A stretch of 52,442 nt of DNA from Paractinoplanes toevensis (GCF_018332695.1 NZ_BOQN01000030.1:1-52442); one strand, 5' to 3'. Shown: positions 18,088 through 27,896, numbered from the stretch's first letter. The notes: generated by a model from the letters alone, not told the origin. Made by a program: numbers and translations.

Positions 18088-18120
18088 GGCGTACGTACGG
18101 GCGGTGCCCGCACGTACGCC
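18088..18120 (-). terminator. Hairpin terminator after the RNase D gene
   Basis: A 15-bp stem (18088-18102 with 18106-18120) has a 3-base loop. The one plus-strand mismatch becomes a G-U pair in the minus-strand transcript, which favours termination of the RNase D message ending at 18126. Confidence 0.75.
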
Positions 18121-18125
18121 CTCTG

Positions 18126-19439
18126 TCAAGCGGTCGGGTCGGGCAGGGCCTCGGCCAGCTGATCGGCCAGCAGGGCAACCTGCCAGTTGCGGGCGCCGAA
18201 GCCGCGCAGGATGTCGCCCACCGTCTGCGAGGTCGCCTCGTCCGGTGGGGACCAGGCCAGGCGGCGGACGTAATCGGGGCTGATCAGGTTTTCCGGTGGC
18301 AGATTGTTGGACTCGGCCGTGGTGACCACCACCTGACGGCAGCGGGCCAGCCGGGCCGCCGCGATCGGGTCGCGCTCGGCCCAGCGGTGCGGTGGTGGCG
18401 GGCCGTCCACCGGCTGGTTCACCGGCAGGGCGTCGTCGGGCAGGGCGCGGGCCTCGTCCAGGGCGTCCAGCCAGACCCGGGCCAGGCGGCGCACCGAGCG
18501 ACCGCCGAAACCGGGGATGGCCAGCAGCGCCCGTTCGTCCTTCGGGTCCTGCTCGGCGGCGGCCACTATCGCCGAGTCGGGCAGCACCCGGCCGGGGGCC
18601 GAGTCGCGGCGGGAGGCCACACCGTCCCGTGCATACCAGAGGGAGCGGACCCGGGACTGCGCCCGCGCGCCGCGAACCCGGTGGATGCCGGAGGTGCGGC
18701 GCCACGGGTCGGGGCGCACCCGGGGTGGACGGTCGGCGCTGGCGACCAGGGCGGCGAACTCCTCGGCCGCCCACGCCGACTTGCCCTGCCGGTCCAACTC
18801 GGCGGCCAGCAGGTCGCGCAGATCGGTGAGCAGTTCGACGTCGAGGGCCGCGTAGGTCAGCCACGACTCGGGCAGCGGGCGGGTCGACCAGTCGGCCGCG
18901 GAGTGGTGCTTCTCCAAGGAATAGCCCAGCAGCTGCTCGGTGAGCGCGGCCAGGCCGACCCGTTCGAAGCCGGCCAGCCGGGCCGCCAGCTCGGTGTCGA
19001 ACAGCCGGCGCGGTTTCAGGCCCAGCTCCGCCAGGCAGGCGAGGTCCTGGCTGGCCGCGTGCAGCACCCATTCGCTCTCGGCCAGGGCGGCGTCGAGGGT
19101 GCGCAGATCGTCCAGCGGCATGGGGTCGATCAGCACCGTGCCCGCGCCGGCCCGGCGCAGCTGCACCAGGTAGGCGCGCTGCGTGTAGCGGTAGCCGGAA
19201 GCCCGCTCGGCGTCCACGGCAACGGGGCCGGTGCCGGCCGACATCTTGGCCACCACCTCGGCCAGTTCGGTCTCGGTTTCGACGGGGCGGGGGGTGCCCT
19301 CGCGAGGGGCAGTCAGCGGGACGGAGGCGGGAAGGGGGTCGGGACCGCCAGACGTCGGGTCGGGCGGCTCGGCGAGCGGTCGTCCGTCCCCTGCCGGCTC
19401 TGGCTCGTCCCGACGGCGCAGGGGTGCTTCGTCGGTCAC
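18126..19439 (-). CDS. rnd: Ribonuclease D-like 3'-5' exonuclease with HRDC domain
   Basis: The 437-residue protein begins with about 55 Pro-rich residues. A DEDDy exonuclease domain follows: VAVDAERASGY holds the first Asp/Glu pair, HAASQDLACL the second Asp, and YAALDVELL the Tyr and last Asp. An HRDC region lies near 285-345 (KDERALLAIPGFGGRSVRRLA). It probably trims tRNA or other RNA 3' ends. The GTG at 19439 has TACGGT six bases upstream and only an overlapping GGAG, so a leaderless message is likely. Its placement near DUF3000 and hemE is the usual actinobacterial order. Confidence 0.88.
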   Translation of the reverse strand: MTDEAPLRRRDEPEPAGDGRPLAEPPDPTSGGPDPLPASVPLTAPREGTPRPVETETELAEVVAKMSAGTGPVAVDAERASGYRYTQRAYLVQLRRAGAGTVLIDPMPLDDLRTLDAALAESEWVLHAASQDLACLAELGLKPRRLFDTELAARLAGFERVGLAALTEQLLGYSLEKHHSAADWSTRPLPESWLTYAALDVELLTDLRDLLAAELDRQGKSAWAAEEFAALVASADRPPRVRPDPWRRTSGIHRVRGARAQSRVRSLWYARDGVASRRDSAPGRVLPDSAIVAAAEQDPKDERALLAIPGFGGRSVRRLARVWLDALDEARALPDDALPVNQPVDGPPPPHRWAERDPIAAARLARCRQVVVTTAESNNLPPENLISPDYVRRLAWSPPDEATSQTVGDILRGFGARNWQVALLADQLAEALPDPTA

Positions 19440-19592
19440 TCCGTAACCGTACGGGTGCACCACCCCTGCATTGTGCAGCCGGGTACCGGCGCGCCGTTTC
19501 TCGATCGAAAGCGGGTTCATCCGCGGAGGCATTCTCTGCGTACTACCTCCCGCAGCGCCGCTACGGCGCCGAGACCCGGGAGGCCGTGCCGG

Positions 19593-20564
19593 ATGACCAC
19601 CACGTACGACCCGTTCATCCCTGCCGATGGCACCGACCAGTACCAGTACGGCGGCCGGCGTCGCGCGGAGGAGTGGACCGGCGAGCCGAGCTGGCAGTCC
19701 GGCACCGGATATCAGCAGCCGCAGTACCAGGAACCGCAGTACCCTCCGGCCTGGCAACAGGAGCCCGAGCCGCGCTGGCCGGGCCCGCCGGAGAGCGTCG
19801 CGGAACCGGAGCGTTCCCGGCCGGCCCGCCCCCGGGTGAAGCCGCTGGCGGCCGGCCTGGTCGGGGTCCTGGTGGCGGTGGCCGGTTGGCAGGCGTACCG
19901 CATCGAGTCGATGAACAGCGACAACGCCTCGCTGCACTCGGTGCTCGCGGCCGAGCAGGACCGCACCGACCGGCTGGAGAAGGAGTTGGCCGGGGTCTTC
20001 GACCCCGAGGCCGTCTCCTCGAAGGTGCTGCCGAGCGTGTTCCGGGTCCGGGCGGGCGACTTCACCGGTACGGCGTTCTCGGTCGGCACGAAGGCGCAGG
20101 GTGGCCAGTCGAACCTGTTCACCAACTATCACGTGGTCGCCGAGCTCTACACCGACGGCGGCCGGGCGGTCACCCTGGAACGCGGCAACACGAAGATCAA
20201 AGCGACCATCGTGAAGGTCAGCAAGGGCAAGGACCTCGCGCTGCTGCGGGCCGACCAGGAGATCCCGGCCCTGGCCACGGCGACCGCGCAGGTCAGGCCC
20301 GGCCAGCAGGTGGTCGTGGTGGGCGCGCCGCTCGGTCTGGACGACACCGTCACGACCGGTGTGATCAGCGCTTACCGTCCCTCCGACCCGGACGGCCCGA
20401 CGATCCAGTTCGACGCGCCGATCAACCCGGGCAACTCCGGCGGCCCGGTGGTCAACTCCAGCAATCAGGTGGTCGGCCTGGCCACCGCCAAGGCCAAGGA
20501 CGCCGAGGGCATCGGCCTGGCCATCCCGATCAAGACGGCCTGCACGACCTTCGCCGTCTGCTAG
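19593..20564 (+). CDS. Membrane-anchored trypsin-like (HtrA/DegP-type) serine protease
   Basis: The 323-residue protein has a Gln/Pro/Tyr-rich cytoplasmic tail, one membrane helix (about 86-100) and a short coiled stretch. The extracytoplasmic protease domain has a complete triad: His180 in TNYHVVAE, Asp214 in KGKDLALL and Ser282 in [10 protein letters not shown]. There is no PDZ domain, so it is a short member of the HtrA group. The ATG at 19593 follows GGGAGG. The neighbouring genes on the other strand are unrelated in function. Confidence 0.88.
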   Translation: MTTTYDPFIPADGTDQYQYGGRRRAEEWTGEPSWQSGTGYQQPQYQEPQYPPAWQQEPEPRWPGPPESVAEPERSRPARPRVKPLAAGLVGVLVAVAGWQAYRIESMNSDNASLHSVLAAEQDRTDRLEKELAGVFDPEAVSSKVLPSVFRVRAGDFTGTAFSVGTKAQGGQSNLFTNYHVVAELYTDGGRAVTLERGNTKIKATIVKVSKGKDLALLRADQEIPALATATAQVRPGQQVVVVGAPLGLDDTVTTGVISAYRPSDPDGPTIQFDAPINPGNSGGPVVNSSNQVVGLATAKAKDAEGIGLAIPIKTACTTFAVC

Positions 20565-20571
20565 AGAATCG

Positions 20572-21138
20572 CTAACCGACCCGGTGGCGTTCCGAGAGGG
20601 ACGTCACCCCGGGCGGCGGCAGTCCCGCGGTCGAGGCGAGCATCGCGCACCAGCCCAGCAGGTGCGCGGCCGTGTCGGTGGAGGTCGGCGTCCAGGACGC
20701 GCGCACCTCGAGGTCGGCGGTGGGCAGCGGCCCGGCCAGGTCACCGAACCGGGTCGACGCGGTCTGCGTGATCGTGCCGCCGATCGCGGTGTAACCGGCC
20801 TCGTGCTGCTCCAGCGCGTCGGTCAGCCACGTCCAGGCCACCGCGGGCAGCAGCGGGTCGCCCGCCATGTCCGGTTCCAGCTCCGCCGTGACCAGGGTGA
20901 CCAGGCGAACGTCGCCGCGCCACGAGTCGTGTCCGGCCGGGTCGTGCAGCAGGATCAGCCGTCCGCTCGCCACCTCGTCGCCGGACCGCAGCACGGTCGC
21001 GGACAGCGCGAACGAGTGCGGCGCGAGGCGCTGCGGCGCGGCGATCTCCTCGAGCAGGATCTCCGGCCGGGGCGCGGCCGCCCGCAACCCGGCGACGGCG
21101 CGGGTGAACGCCTCGGGGGGAGCGGAGGGGGTCGCCAT
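20572..21138 (-). CDS. DUF3000 family protein
   Basis: The 188-residue protein matches the actinobacterial DUF3000 family, with [22 protein letters not shown] near the start, [23 protein letters not shown] in the middle and [19 protein letters not shown] near the end. Function is not known. It is divergent from hemE, as in many actinobacteria. The ATG is preceded by TAGGCT at six bases, suggesting a leaderless transcript. Confidence 0.9.
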   Translation of the reverse strand: MATPSAPPEAFTRAVAGLRAAAPRPEILLEEIAAPQRLAPHSFALSATVLRSGDEVASGRLILLHDPAGHDSWRGDVRLVTLVTAELEPDMAGDPLLPAVAWTWLTDALEQHEAGYTAIGGTITQTASTRFGDLAGPLPTADLEVRASWTPTSTDTAAHLLGWCAMLASTAGLPPPGVTSLSERHRVG

Positions 21139-21213
21139 GCCGTGAGCCTATGCCGATCACCGTTGTCAGTCGTCGATCGCCGCGCCGGAAACAACGCATG
21201 GCACCATTGCGCG

Positions 21214-22248
21214 GTGACGACAGCTAGCGATTCGGCGTTCGTGCGGGCGTGCCGCGGCCAGAGCGTGCCGCACACCCCGGTCTGGTTCATGCGGCAGGCC
21301 GGGCGGTCGCTGCCCGAGTACCGCAAGATCCGCGAGGACGTCGGGATGCTCGAGTCCTGCCGCCGACCGGAACTGGTCACCGAGATCACCCTGCAGCCGG
21401 TCCGCCGGCACAACGTCGACGCGGCGATCCTGTTCAGCGACATCGTGGTGCCGCTCGCGGCGGCCGGTGTCGACCTGGACATCGTGGCCGGCACCGGCCC
21501 GGTGGTGGCCGAGCCGATCCGCACGGCCGGCGACCTGGACCGGCTGCGCCCGATCACCGCGGACGACGTCTCGTTCGTCGGCGAGTCGGTCCGCCTGCTG
21601 GTCGGCGAGCTCGGCGCCACCCCCTTGATCGGGTTCGCCGGAGCGCCGTTCACGCTGGCCAGCTACCTGATCGAGGGCGGACCGTCGAGGACCTACACCA
21701 GGACCAAGGCGATGATGTACGGCGATCCGCAGCTCTGGCACGCGCTGCTGTCCCGGCTCGCCGGGATCACGGCGGCGTTCCTGCGCACCCAGATCGACGC
21801 GGGGGTCAGCGCGGTCCAGCTGTTCGACTCCTGGGCCGGCGCCCTCAGCGAGGCCGACTACCGCGAGTTCGTCCTGCCGCACTCGGCCGAGGTGCTGGGC
21901 GGTCTGGCCGACGCCGGGGTGCCGCGCATCCACTTCGGTGTTGGCACGTCGATCCTGCTCCGGGCGATGGGCGAGGCCGGTGCCGACGTGGTCGGCGTCG
22001 ACTGGCGCACCCCGCTCGACCAGGCGACGGCGCTGATCGGGCCGGAGCGGGCGGTGCAGGGCAACCTCGACCCGGCGGTGCTCTTCGCCACCTGGGACGT
22101 CGTGGAGCGGGAGGCCCGCCGGGTGCTCGCGCAGGGCCGCGCGGCCCCCGGGCACGTCTTCAACCTGGGCCACGGCGTGCTGCCGGAGACGAATCCCGAC
22201 ATGCTCACCCGGCTGGTCGAGCTGGTGCACACCGTCTCCGCGCGCTGA
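21214..22248 (+). CDS. hemE: Uroporphyrinogen decarboxylase
   Basis: HemE removes four acetate carboxyls from uroporphyrinogen III to give coproporphyrinogen III. The 344-residue protein shows the N-terminal signature [16 protein letters not shown], the substrate-binding [12 protein letters not shown], the [17 protein letters not shown] segment and the C-terminal [15 protein letters not shown]. The GTG at 21214 gives the family N-terminus; CACCAT lies six bases upstream and no ribosome site is present. It leads the heme block continuing with the oxidase and ChdC genes. Confidence 0.95.
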   Translation: MTTASDSAFVRACRGQSVPHTPVWFMRQAGRSLPEYRKIREDVGMLESCRRPELVTEITLQPVRRHNVDAAILFSDIVVPLAAAGVDLDIVAGTGPVVAEPIRTAGDLDRLRPITADDVSFVGESVRLLVGELGATPLIGFAGAPFTLASYLIEGGPSRTYTRTKAMMYGDPQLWHALLSRLAGITAAFLRTQIDAGVSAVQLFDSWAGALSEADYREFVLPHSAEVLGGLADAGVPRIHFGVGTSILLRAMGEAGADVVGVDWRTPLDQATALIGPERAVQGNLDPAVLFATWDVVEREARRVLAQGRAAPGHVFNLGHGVLPETNPDMLTRLVELVHTVSAR

Positions 22249-22362
22249 CCGGGACTTTCGGCCCTCCCCGAACGAGATGGGGGTGCAGGGTGGGTTGCCG
22301 TGGGCCTCACAGCGACCGACCCCGGTGGTCACGGTGGCACGCGACCTGGGAGGGTTGACAGC

Positions 22363-23745
22363 GTGCGTAAGCGGGTTGCGGTCATCGGTGGCGGCATCGC
22401 CGGCCTAGCCGCCGCGGTGCGCCTGCGGGATCTGACCCCGCCGGGCACCGAGATCATCGTGTACGAGCAGGGCGGCGTCCTCGGCGGCAAACTGCGCACC
22501 GGTGAGCTGGCCGGCCGGCCGGTCGAGCGGGGCGCCGAGTCCTTCCTGAGCGCCGGCCCCGACGGCGGTGAGTCCGCGGTCGTGAGCCTGGCCCGGCATC
22601 TGGGCCTCGGTGACGCCCTGGTGCATCCGGCCACCGTGCCGGCCGCGTTGTCGATCGGCGGCCGGCTGACCCCGGTGCCCGGCGGCACGCTGATCGGCGT
22701 GCCCGGCGACCTCACCCAGCTCGGCGACGTGGCCCATGTGGCCGGCGCCGACCGCGACGAGGGCCACCCACTGCTGGCCGCGGGCGAAGACGTGGCGGTG
22801 GGTGAGCTGGTCCGCGCCCGCTACGGCGACGAGGTCGTCGACCGGCTCGTCGACCCGATGCTCGGCGGGGTCTACGCGGGGCGGGCCGACCGACTGTCCC
22901 TCGAGGTCACGATGCCGCAGCTGGCCGCGACCGCCCGGGTCGAGCACACGTTGCAGGCCGCCGTGCGGGCCGCGCAGGCCGCCCGCACCCGTGCGGCCGG
23001 TCCGGTGTTCACCGCGGTGGACGGCGGCATGACCCGGCTGGTGGCCGCGGCCGCCACCGCGAGCGGGGCGCGGATCAGCCTGGGCCTGCCGGTGCGCGAC
23101 CTGTCCCGCACCGCGCACGGCTGGCGGCTGCTGCTCGGCCCGGTGCCGGCCCCGCAGACCGACGACGTCGACGCGGTGGTGCTGGCCGTGCCGGCCAAGC
23201 CCGCATCCCGCCTGCTGGCCGGCATCTCGGCCGAGGCCGCCGGGGTGATCGGCCGGCTCGACTACGCGAGCGTGGCGCTGGCCGCGCTCGCCCTGCCGCC
23301 CGGCACGCCGCTGCCGGAGCTGTCCGGTTTCCTGGTGCCGCCGAGCGAGGGCACCCTGGTGAAAGCGGCGACGTTTTTCACCCGCAAGTGGCCGCATCTC
23401 GGTGGCGAGTCCGGCGCGGTGATCGTGCGGGCGTCACTGGGCCGGCACGGCGAGGAGGACCGCCTCCAACTCGCCGACGAGGACCTGCTCGCCCGGGCCC
23501 GCCGCGAGTTGGGCGAGCTCATCGGCGGCGAGTTGCCGCCACCGGCCGCATCCTGGATCCAGCGGTGGGGCGGCGGCCTCCCGCAGTACACCCCCGGCCA
23601 CCACGAGCGGGTGGCCTTCGCCCGGCAGCAGTTGCCCGCCGGCCTGGCGCTGGCCGGTGCCGCCTTCGACGGCGTGGGCATCCCGGCCTGCGTGGTCAGC
23701 GGCGAGCGGGCCGCCGAAGACGTCAGCAAGTCCCTGGAGGAATAG
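22363..23745 (+). CDS. hemY: HemY-type coproporphyrinogen III oxidase (CgoX)
   Basis: The 460-residue FAD enzyme has the dinucleotide motif VIGGGIAGLAAAVRLR at the N-terminus, GGKLRT soon after, and a C-terminal FAD contact LALAGAAFDGVGIPACVVSGERAA. In actinobacteria this family oxidises coproporphyrinogen III to coproporphyrin III, consistent with the ChdC gene directly downstream. The GTG at 22363 follows GGGAGG. The stop TAG abuts the ATG of chdC, so the two are co-translated. Confidence 0.92.
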   Translation: MRKRVAVIGGGIAGLAAAVRLRDLTPPGTEIIVYEQGGVLGGKLRTGELAGRPVERGAESFLSAGPDGGESAVVSLARHLGLGDALVHPATVPAALSIGGRLTPVPGGTLIGVPGDLTQLGDVAHVAGADRDEGHPLLAAGEDVAVGELVRARYGDEVVDRLVDPMLGGVYAGRADRLSLEVTMPQLAATARVEHTLQAAVRAAQAARTRAAGPVFTAVDGGMTRLVAAAATASGARISLGLPVRDLSRTAHGWRLLLGPVPAPQTDDVDAVVLAVPAKPASRLLAGISAEAAGVIGRLDYASVALAALALPPGTPLPELSGFLVPPSEGTLVKAATFFTRKWPHLGGESGAVIVRASLGRHGEEDRLQLADEDLLARARRELGELIGGELPPPAASWIQRWGGGLPQYTPGHHERVAFARQQLPAGLALAGAAFDGVGIPACVVSGERAAEDVSKSLEE

Positions 23746-24453
23746 ATGAGCGACGAGTCCCAGTCGAACGCGGCCCGGATCAACGAGCTGAACGCGACGA
23801 TCCGCTACACGATGTGGTCGGTGTTCCGGGCGGCCACGCCGCTGCCGGCCCTGCGGGAGGACCTGTCGAACGAGGTCGACACCCTGTTCGACCAGCTGTC
23901 CGGCAAGGACGTGACGATCCGCGGCACGTACGACGTGTCCGGGCTGCGCGCCGACGCCGACGTGATGATCTGGTGGCACTCCAGCTCCTCGGACGCCCTG
24001 CAGGACGCGTACAGCCTCTTCCGGAAGACGGCCTTCGGCCGGCACCTTTCCCCGGTCTGGTCGCAGATGGCGCTGCACCGGCCGGCCGAGTTCAACAAGA
24101 GCCACCTGCCGGCCTTCCTGGCCGGCGAGGAGGCCAGGCCGTACATCTGCGTCTACCCGTTCGTCCGCTCCTACGAGTGGTATTTGCTGCCCGACGAGGA
24201 CCGTCGGCACATGCTGGCCGAGCACGGTCGGCAGGCTCGCGGCTTCCCGGACGTGCGGGCCAACACGGTCGCGTCGTTCGCGTTGGGCGACTACGAGTGG
24301 ATGCTGGCCTTCGAGGCCGACGAGCTGCACCGCATCGTCGACCTGATGCGCGAGCTGCGCGCCTCCACCGCTCGCCGGCACGTCCGCGAGGAGGTCCCGT
24401 TCTACACGGGCCGGCGCCGCTCGATCACCGAGCTCGTCGCGGCTCTGCCCTAG
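23746..24453 (+). CDS. chdC: Coproheme decarboxylase (HemQ)
   Basis: This chlorite-dismutase-family protein of 235 residues converts Fe-coproporphyrin III to heme b using peroxide in the last step of the coproporphyrin pathway. The [13 protein letters not shown] segment (near 137-149) holds the candidate catalytic Tyr, and His160 in [11 protein letters not shown] is the expected proximal heme ligand. A GGAGGAA ribosome site lies within the end of the upstream gene. Its stop overlaps the convergent acetyltransferase stop within a CTAG. The ferrochelatase gene that should act between is not in this window. Confidence 0.93.
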   Translation: MSDESQSNAARINELNATIRYTMWSVFRAATPLPALREDLSNEVDTLFDQLSGKDVTIRGTYDVSGLRADADVMIWWHSSSSDALQDAYSLFRKTAFGRHLSPVWSQMALHRPAEFNKSHLPAFLAGEEARPYICVYPFVRSYEWYLLPDEDRRHMLAEHGRQARGFPDVRANTVASFALGDYEWMLAFEADELHRIVDLMRELRASTARRHVREEVPFYTGRRRSITELVAALP

Positions 24454-24881
24454 GGCCGACGCATCGGAATGTGCGGAATGCCGTCCTCGATGTATTCCGG
24501 GCCGGTTTGTTGGAAGCCGAACTTGGCGTAGAAATTCGCCAGGTACGCCTGCGCCTCCAGGGCGCTCGGGCGGTTGCCGATGATGGTCAGCGCCTCTTCG
24601 ACCAGGCGGGCGGCCAGGCCGGTCCCGCGCGCCTTGGGGGCGGTCACCACGCGGCCGATCCGCTGCGTCTCGCCGTCCTGCAGCACCCGGAGGTACGCGC
24701 GGATCTCCCCGTCGCGTTCGAACCACACGTGCCGCGTCCCGGGCTCGGTGTCCCGGCCGTCGAGGTCGGGGTAGACGCAGTCCTGCTCGACCACGAACAC
24801 GTCGCTGCGGAGCTTGAGGATCCCGTAGAGCGTCGTGGTGTCCAGGTCGGCGAACGAGGCGGAGCGAAGGTCGTCAGGCAT
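24450..24881 (-). CDS. GNAT-family acetyltransferase (ElaA-like)
   Basis: The 143-residue protein has an ElaA-type N-terminus ([27 protein letters not shown]), the acetyl-CoA loop [20 protein letters not shown] and the C-terminal [23 protein letters not shown]. The substrate is unknown. The ATG has TACGAT seven bases upstream and no ribosome site. The 3' end overlaps chdC by four bases, tail to tail. Confidence 0.88.
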   Translation of the reverse strand: MPDDLRSASFADLDTTTLYGILKLRSDVFVVEQDCVYPDLDGRDTEPGTRHVWFERDGEIRAYLRVLQDGETQRIGRVVTAPKARGTGLAARLVEEALTIIGNRPSALEAQAYLANFYAKFGFQQTGPEYIEDGIPHIPMRRP

Positions 24882-24944
24882 GTGCCGAATCGTATGCGGC
24901 GCGCCGTCACCCGTATCGCGGCCAGGGGTTGTACGGATGGAGGC

Positions 24945-25199
24945 ATGATCAAGAAGAGCAGGCTCTTCGGCAACAAGACGCGGGTGACCTTCTGCCTGCC
25001 GAGCGACGTGCCGGCCGGCCGGGTGAGTGTGGTGGGTACGTTCAACAGCTGGGAGCCGGGCGCGCACGAGCTCAAGCCGCGCCGCGACGGCACCCGCACG
25101 GTGAGCGTGCCGCTGGCACCGGGCCACTACGAGTTCCGCTACCTGGCGAGCGACGGCGTGTGGCTGGACGACGAGCAGGGCAGCGAGCTCCACCTCTAA
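24945..25199 (+). CDS. Small isoamylase early-set / CBM48-like protein
   Basis: The 84-residue protein is a single Ig-like domain of the type that precedes glycogen-branching enzymes and binds glycogen in AMPK. The hallmark SVVGTFNSWEPGAHELKPR and the ending GHYEFRYLASDGVWLDDEQ are clear. With no catalytic domain, it may bind alpha-glucan or serve as an adaptor. GGAGG is almost adjacent to the ATG at 24945, an unusually short spacing, so the start is less certain than the family assignment. Confidence 0.8.
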   Translation: MIKKSRLFGNKTRVTFCLPSDVPAGRVSVVGTFNSWEPGAHELKPRRDGTRTVSVPLAPGHYEFRYLASDGVWLDDEQGSELHL

Positions 25200-25207
25200 C
25201 CGCGAAA

Positions 25208-25244
25208 AGCCAGAAAAAGTCTCATTTATGGCTAATCTGGCTGT
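25208..25244 (+). promoter_or_regulatory. Leaderless promoter with 7-bp inverted repeat
   Basis: AGCCAGA (25208-25214) and TCTGGCT (25236-25242) form an inverted repeat around an AT-rich segment. TAATCT (25233-25238) is a good -10 hexamer six bases before the ATG at 25245. The right arm overlaps the -10, so a repressor could act there. Confidence 0.45.
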
Positions 25245-25493
25245 ATGACCATGTACGAGACCTCGGAGCTGCACAAGCGTGTAGCGCGGTACGAGTCGGC
25301 GGTGGATGAGCTGCGGGCGGCACATCAGGACATTCGGACCGTCCTGGTCGATCAGGTGCTCTACGAGCGCTGGCAGCAGATCGGCGCCGAGCTCGGTTTC
25401 GCCGCCCCGGCCGCCGCGGCCGCCGCGCAGCAGCAGGAGCTGAACGCGATGAACCAGCAGATCCCGCAGATGGCCGAGGCCTGGGCAGGGTGA
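25245..25493 (+). CDS. Small hypothetical helical protein
   Basis: The 82-residue protein is not recognised. Residues ~8-50 are predicted helical ([19 protein letters not shown] and onward), followed by an Ala-rich stretch and a Gln/Met-rich tail. The coding pattern fits the surroundings, and a good leaderless promoter lies directly upstream. A second ATG at 25251 is possible. It precedes thyA by 70 bases but thyA has its own promoter-like element. Confidence 0.6.
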   Translation: MTMYETSELHKRVARYESAVDELRAAHQDIRTVLVDQVLYERWQQIGAELGFAAPAAAAAAQQQELNAMNQQIPQMAEAWAG

Positions 25494-25550
25494 TCAAGCC
25501 CGCCGCCGCCGTCGCCCCCCTCTGCCGCCGGGGCGACGCCGGCGGAGCTG

Positions 25551-25556
25551 TACTTT
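25551..25556 (+). promoter_or_regulatory. Predicted -10 element of thyA-folA (leaderless)
   Basis: TACTTT lies seven bases before the thyA ATG at 25564, with no Shine-Dalgarno in the interval. Confidence 0.5.
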
Positions 25557-25563
25557 TGCTGGC

Positions 25564-26364
25564 ATGTCTGTGGACACCCAGTACGAGGACCTGCTGCGCC
25601 GCGTCCTCACCACCGGAACCCCGAAGAGTGACCGCACCGGCACCGGCACGGTGAGCCTGTTCGGTGAGCGGCTGCGCTACGACCTGTCGCAGGGCTTTCC
25701 GCTGATCACCACGAAGCGGGTGCACTTCAAGTCGGTGGCCGTCGAGCTGCTCTGGTTCCTGCGCGGCGACAGCAACGTGAGCTGGCTGAAGGACCAGGGC
25801 ATCTCCATCTGGGACGAGTGGGCCGACGAGCAGGGTGAGCTCGGCCCCGTCTACGGCGTGCAGTGGCGGTCGTGGCCGACTCCGGACGGTGGGCACGTCG
25901 ACCAGATCACCTCGGTGCTGGAGACGCTCCGCAAGGACCCCGACTCGCGCCGCATGCTGGTCTCGGCGTGGAACGTGGCCGATCTGCCGTCGATGGCGCT
26001 CGCGCCGTGCCACGCGATGTTCCAGTTCTACGTGGCCGACGGCCGGCTGAGCTGCCAGCTCTACCAGCGCAGCGCCGACCTCTTCCTCGGCGTGCCGTTC
26101 AACATCGCCAGCTACGCACTGCTCACCCGCATGGTGGCGGCCCAGGTCGGGCTCACCCCGGGTGACTTCATCTGGGTGGGCGGCGACTGCCACATCTACT
26201 CGAACCACGTCGAGCAGGTGAACGAGCAGCTGTCCCGGAAGGCGTTCGAGTTCCCGGAGCTCGAGATCGCCCCGGCCGGCTCGCTCTTCGACTACCGGTA
26301 CGAGGACTTTTCCCTGGTCAACTACCAGCACCACCCCGCGCTGCGGGCGCCGGTGGCGGTGTGA
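25564..26364 (+). CDS. thyA: Thymidylate synthase
   Basis: ThyA methylates dUMP to dTMP using methylenetetrahydrofolate and releases dihydrofolate. The 266-residue length is normal. The nucleophile Cys149 lies in [12 protein letters not shown]; the dUMP-binding [31 protein letters not shown] and HIYSNHVEQ are intact. Its stop overlaps the start of folA (GTGA), pairing the enzyme that makes dihydrofolate with the one that recycles it. Confidence 0.96.
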   Translation: MSVDTQYEDLLRRVLTTGTPKSDRTGTGTVSLFGERLRYDLSQGFPLITTKRVHFKSVAVELLWFLRGDSNVSWLKDQGISIWDEWADEQGELGPVYGVQWRSWPTPDGGHVDQITSVLETLRKDPDSRRMLVSAWNVADLPSMALAPCHAMFQFYVADGRLSCQLYQRSADLFLGVPFNIASYALLTRMVAAQVGLTPGDFIWVGGDCHIYSNHVEQVNEQLSRKAFEFPELEIAPAGSLFDYRYEDFSLVNYQHHPALRAPVAV

Positions 26365-26840
26365 CCGTCCACATGATCTGGGCCGAGGCCCGGGATCGGG
26401 TGATCGGCGCCGAGGGCGGCATCCCGTGGCATCTGCCGGGCGAGCAGGCCCTGTTCAAGGAGCGGACGATGGGCGCGGCCGTGGTCATGGGCCGCGCCAC
26501 CTGGGATTCGCTGCCGGAGCGGGTGCGGCCGCTGCCGGGCCGCCGGAACGTCGTGCTGACCCGGGACCCGGACTGGACGGCGCCGGGCGCCGAAGTGGCG
26601 CACGCGGTGCACGCCGTCGATCTCAGCGGCGAGGTCTGGGTGATCGGCGGCGCGGCGGTCTACGAGGCGTTCCTGCCGATCGCGACGCATGTCGTGCGCA
26701 CCCGGATCGACCTCGAGGTCGCGGGCGACACCCGGGCGCCGGCGCTGGGCGACAGCTGGGTGCTGAAGTCCGGCTCGGGATGGCAGACCGCGTCCAACGG
26801 GCTGCGCTACGTCGTCGAGGAGCTGGAACGGGCGCTCTGA
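26361..26840 (+). CDS. folA: Dihydrofolate reductase
   Basis: FolA reduces dihydrofolate to tetrahydrofolate with NADPH. The 159-residue protein has [28 protein letters not shown], where the Glu after LPG occupies the catalytic acid position, then [12 protein letters not shown] and [14 protein letters not shown]. It is translationally coupled to thyA. A strong bidirectional terminator follows. Confidence 0.94.
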   Translation: MTVHMIWAEARDRVIGAEGGIPWHLPGEQALFKERTMGAAVVMGRATWDSLPERVRPLPGRRNVVLTRDPDWTAPGAEVAHAVHAVDLSGEVWVIGGAAVYEAFLPIATHVVRTRIDLEVAGDTRAPALGDSWVLKSGSGWQTASNGLRYVVEELERAL

Positions 26841-26853
26841 CGTTCGTACTCCG

Positions 26854-26882
26854 GCAGCCCGGCGCAATTGTCGCCGGGCTGC
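26854..26882. terminator. Bidirectional hairpin between folA and msrB
   Basis: A perfect 11-bp stem (26854-26864 with 26872-26882) has a 7-base loop CAATTGT. It sits between convergent genes and can end both transcripts, although no clear T-run follows on either side. Confidence 0.7.
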
Positions 26883-26890
26883 ATCGTTCG

Positions 26891-27298
26891 TCAGGCCTTC
26901 GGGTCGAGCTTGATCGAGAGGCTGTTGACGCAGTGGCGGGTGTTCTTCGCGGTGAACTGCTCGCCGCGGAAGACGTGGCCCAGGTGTGAGTCGCACCGGG
27001 CGCAGCGGATCTCGACCCGCAGCATGCCGAGGGTGCGGTCCTCGATCTCCTTGACCGCGCCGGGGATGGCGTCATCGAACGACGGCCAGCCGCAGTGCGA
27101 GTCGAACTTGTAGTCGCTGGGGTACAGCTCGGCGCCGCAGGCGCGGCACGTGTACATGCCCTCGGTCTTGGTCTCTACATACTCCCCGGACCAGGGGGCC
27201 TCGGTGCCGGCCTGGCGCAGGACCCGGAACTCAGCCGGGCTGAGCCGGACCCGCCACTCGTCCTCGGTGGTGGGCAGGGTGGTCTCGTTCGGTGCCAT
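26891..27298 (-). CDS. msrB: Peptide-methionine (R)-S-oxide reductase
   Basis: MsrB repairs oxidised methionine. The 135-residue protein has the zinc-binding pairs CRAC and CARC, the substrate motif HCGWPSFDD and the catalytic Cys in TRHCVNSLSIKL. Length is standard. The ATG at 27298 has TACCGT six bases upstream and lacks a ribosome site, suggesting a leaderless message. Confidence 0.95.
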   Translation of the reverse strand: MAPNETTLPTTEDEWRVRLSPAEFRVLRQAGTEAPWSGEYVETKTEGMYTCRACGAELYPSDYKFDSHCGWPSFDDAIPGAVKEIEDRTLGMLRVEIRCARCDSHLGHVFRGEQFTAKNTRHCVNSLSIKLDPKA

Positions 27299-27364
27299 GT
27301 GCCAACGGTACGTCCGACGCACCGCAAGTGCGGCCGGCGCCGTAACCGCATCCGTTGGACAGGC

Positions 27365-27802
27365 ATGGAAGATGCATCGCCCGCGACGTTCCGTCCCACG
27401 TGGCAGCAGGCTCTCGGCCGCGGCCTCTATCTCGGCGCGCTGATCGGGGTGGTGGGAATCACCACCGCCCTGGCCTTCGGCCGGCCCTTTCTGGCCTTCG
27501 GCCCGGCCATCGCGGGGGCGGTGATCGGGCTGCTGTTGCGCCGGTTCACCGGTGTCGAGCTGGGCGCGCGCGGCATCCGGACCAGGGCGGGCTTCGCGCC
27601 GTGGCATCGGGTGGTGGACATGCGGGCCGAGCGCCGGGGCAAGCGGACGGTGGTCTCGGTCTATCTCGACTCCGGTGCGAGCGTGCAGCTTCAGGCCCCG
27701 TACAGCGGTGATCTGTTCGCCGCCGACCCTCGCTTCGAGTCAAAGATGTTCGCTTTGTCGCATTTGTGGCGTAGTCACCGTTTCGGTGGTCTTCCGGGAT
27801 GA
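27365..27802 (+). CDS. Membrane protein with PH-like cytoplasmic domain
   Basis: The 145-residue protein has two membrane helices (about 17-38 and 42-60, separated by GRPFLAFGP). A ~80-residue soluble domain follows, GIRTRAGFAPWHRVVDMRAERRGKRTVVSVYLDSG, which resembles the bacterial PH domains found behind paired membrane helices. Function is unknown. Neither a clear ribosome site nor a -10 at leaderless spacing is visible before the ATG. Confidence 0.7.
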   Translation: MEDASPATFRPTWQQALGRGLYLGALIGVVGITTALAFGRPFLAFGPAIAGAVIGLLLRRFTGVELGARGIRTRAGFAPWHRVVDMRAERRGKRTVVSVYLDSGASVQLQAPYSGDLFAADPRFESKMFALSHLWRSHRFGGLPG

Positions 27803-27820
27803 TGACCCGCCGGGGGGTGT

Positions 27821-27851
27821 TTACGGGTAAATCGGGCAAATGCCGTAAGCT
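27821..27851 (+). promoter_or_regulatory. Possible promoter/operator upstream of the LPXTG protein
   Basis: TTACGG (27821-27826) and CCGTAA (27843-27848) form a 6-bp inverted repeat with a 16-base spacer. TAAGCT (27846-27851) could be a -10. The gene starts at 27897, so it would have an untranslated leader of about 40 bases. Confidence 0.3.
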
Positions 27852-27896
27852 CGCCTCCGGACCCTGGAAACACCGCAACAGAACGGAAAACTCCTC

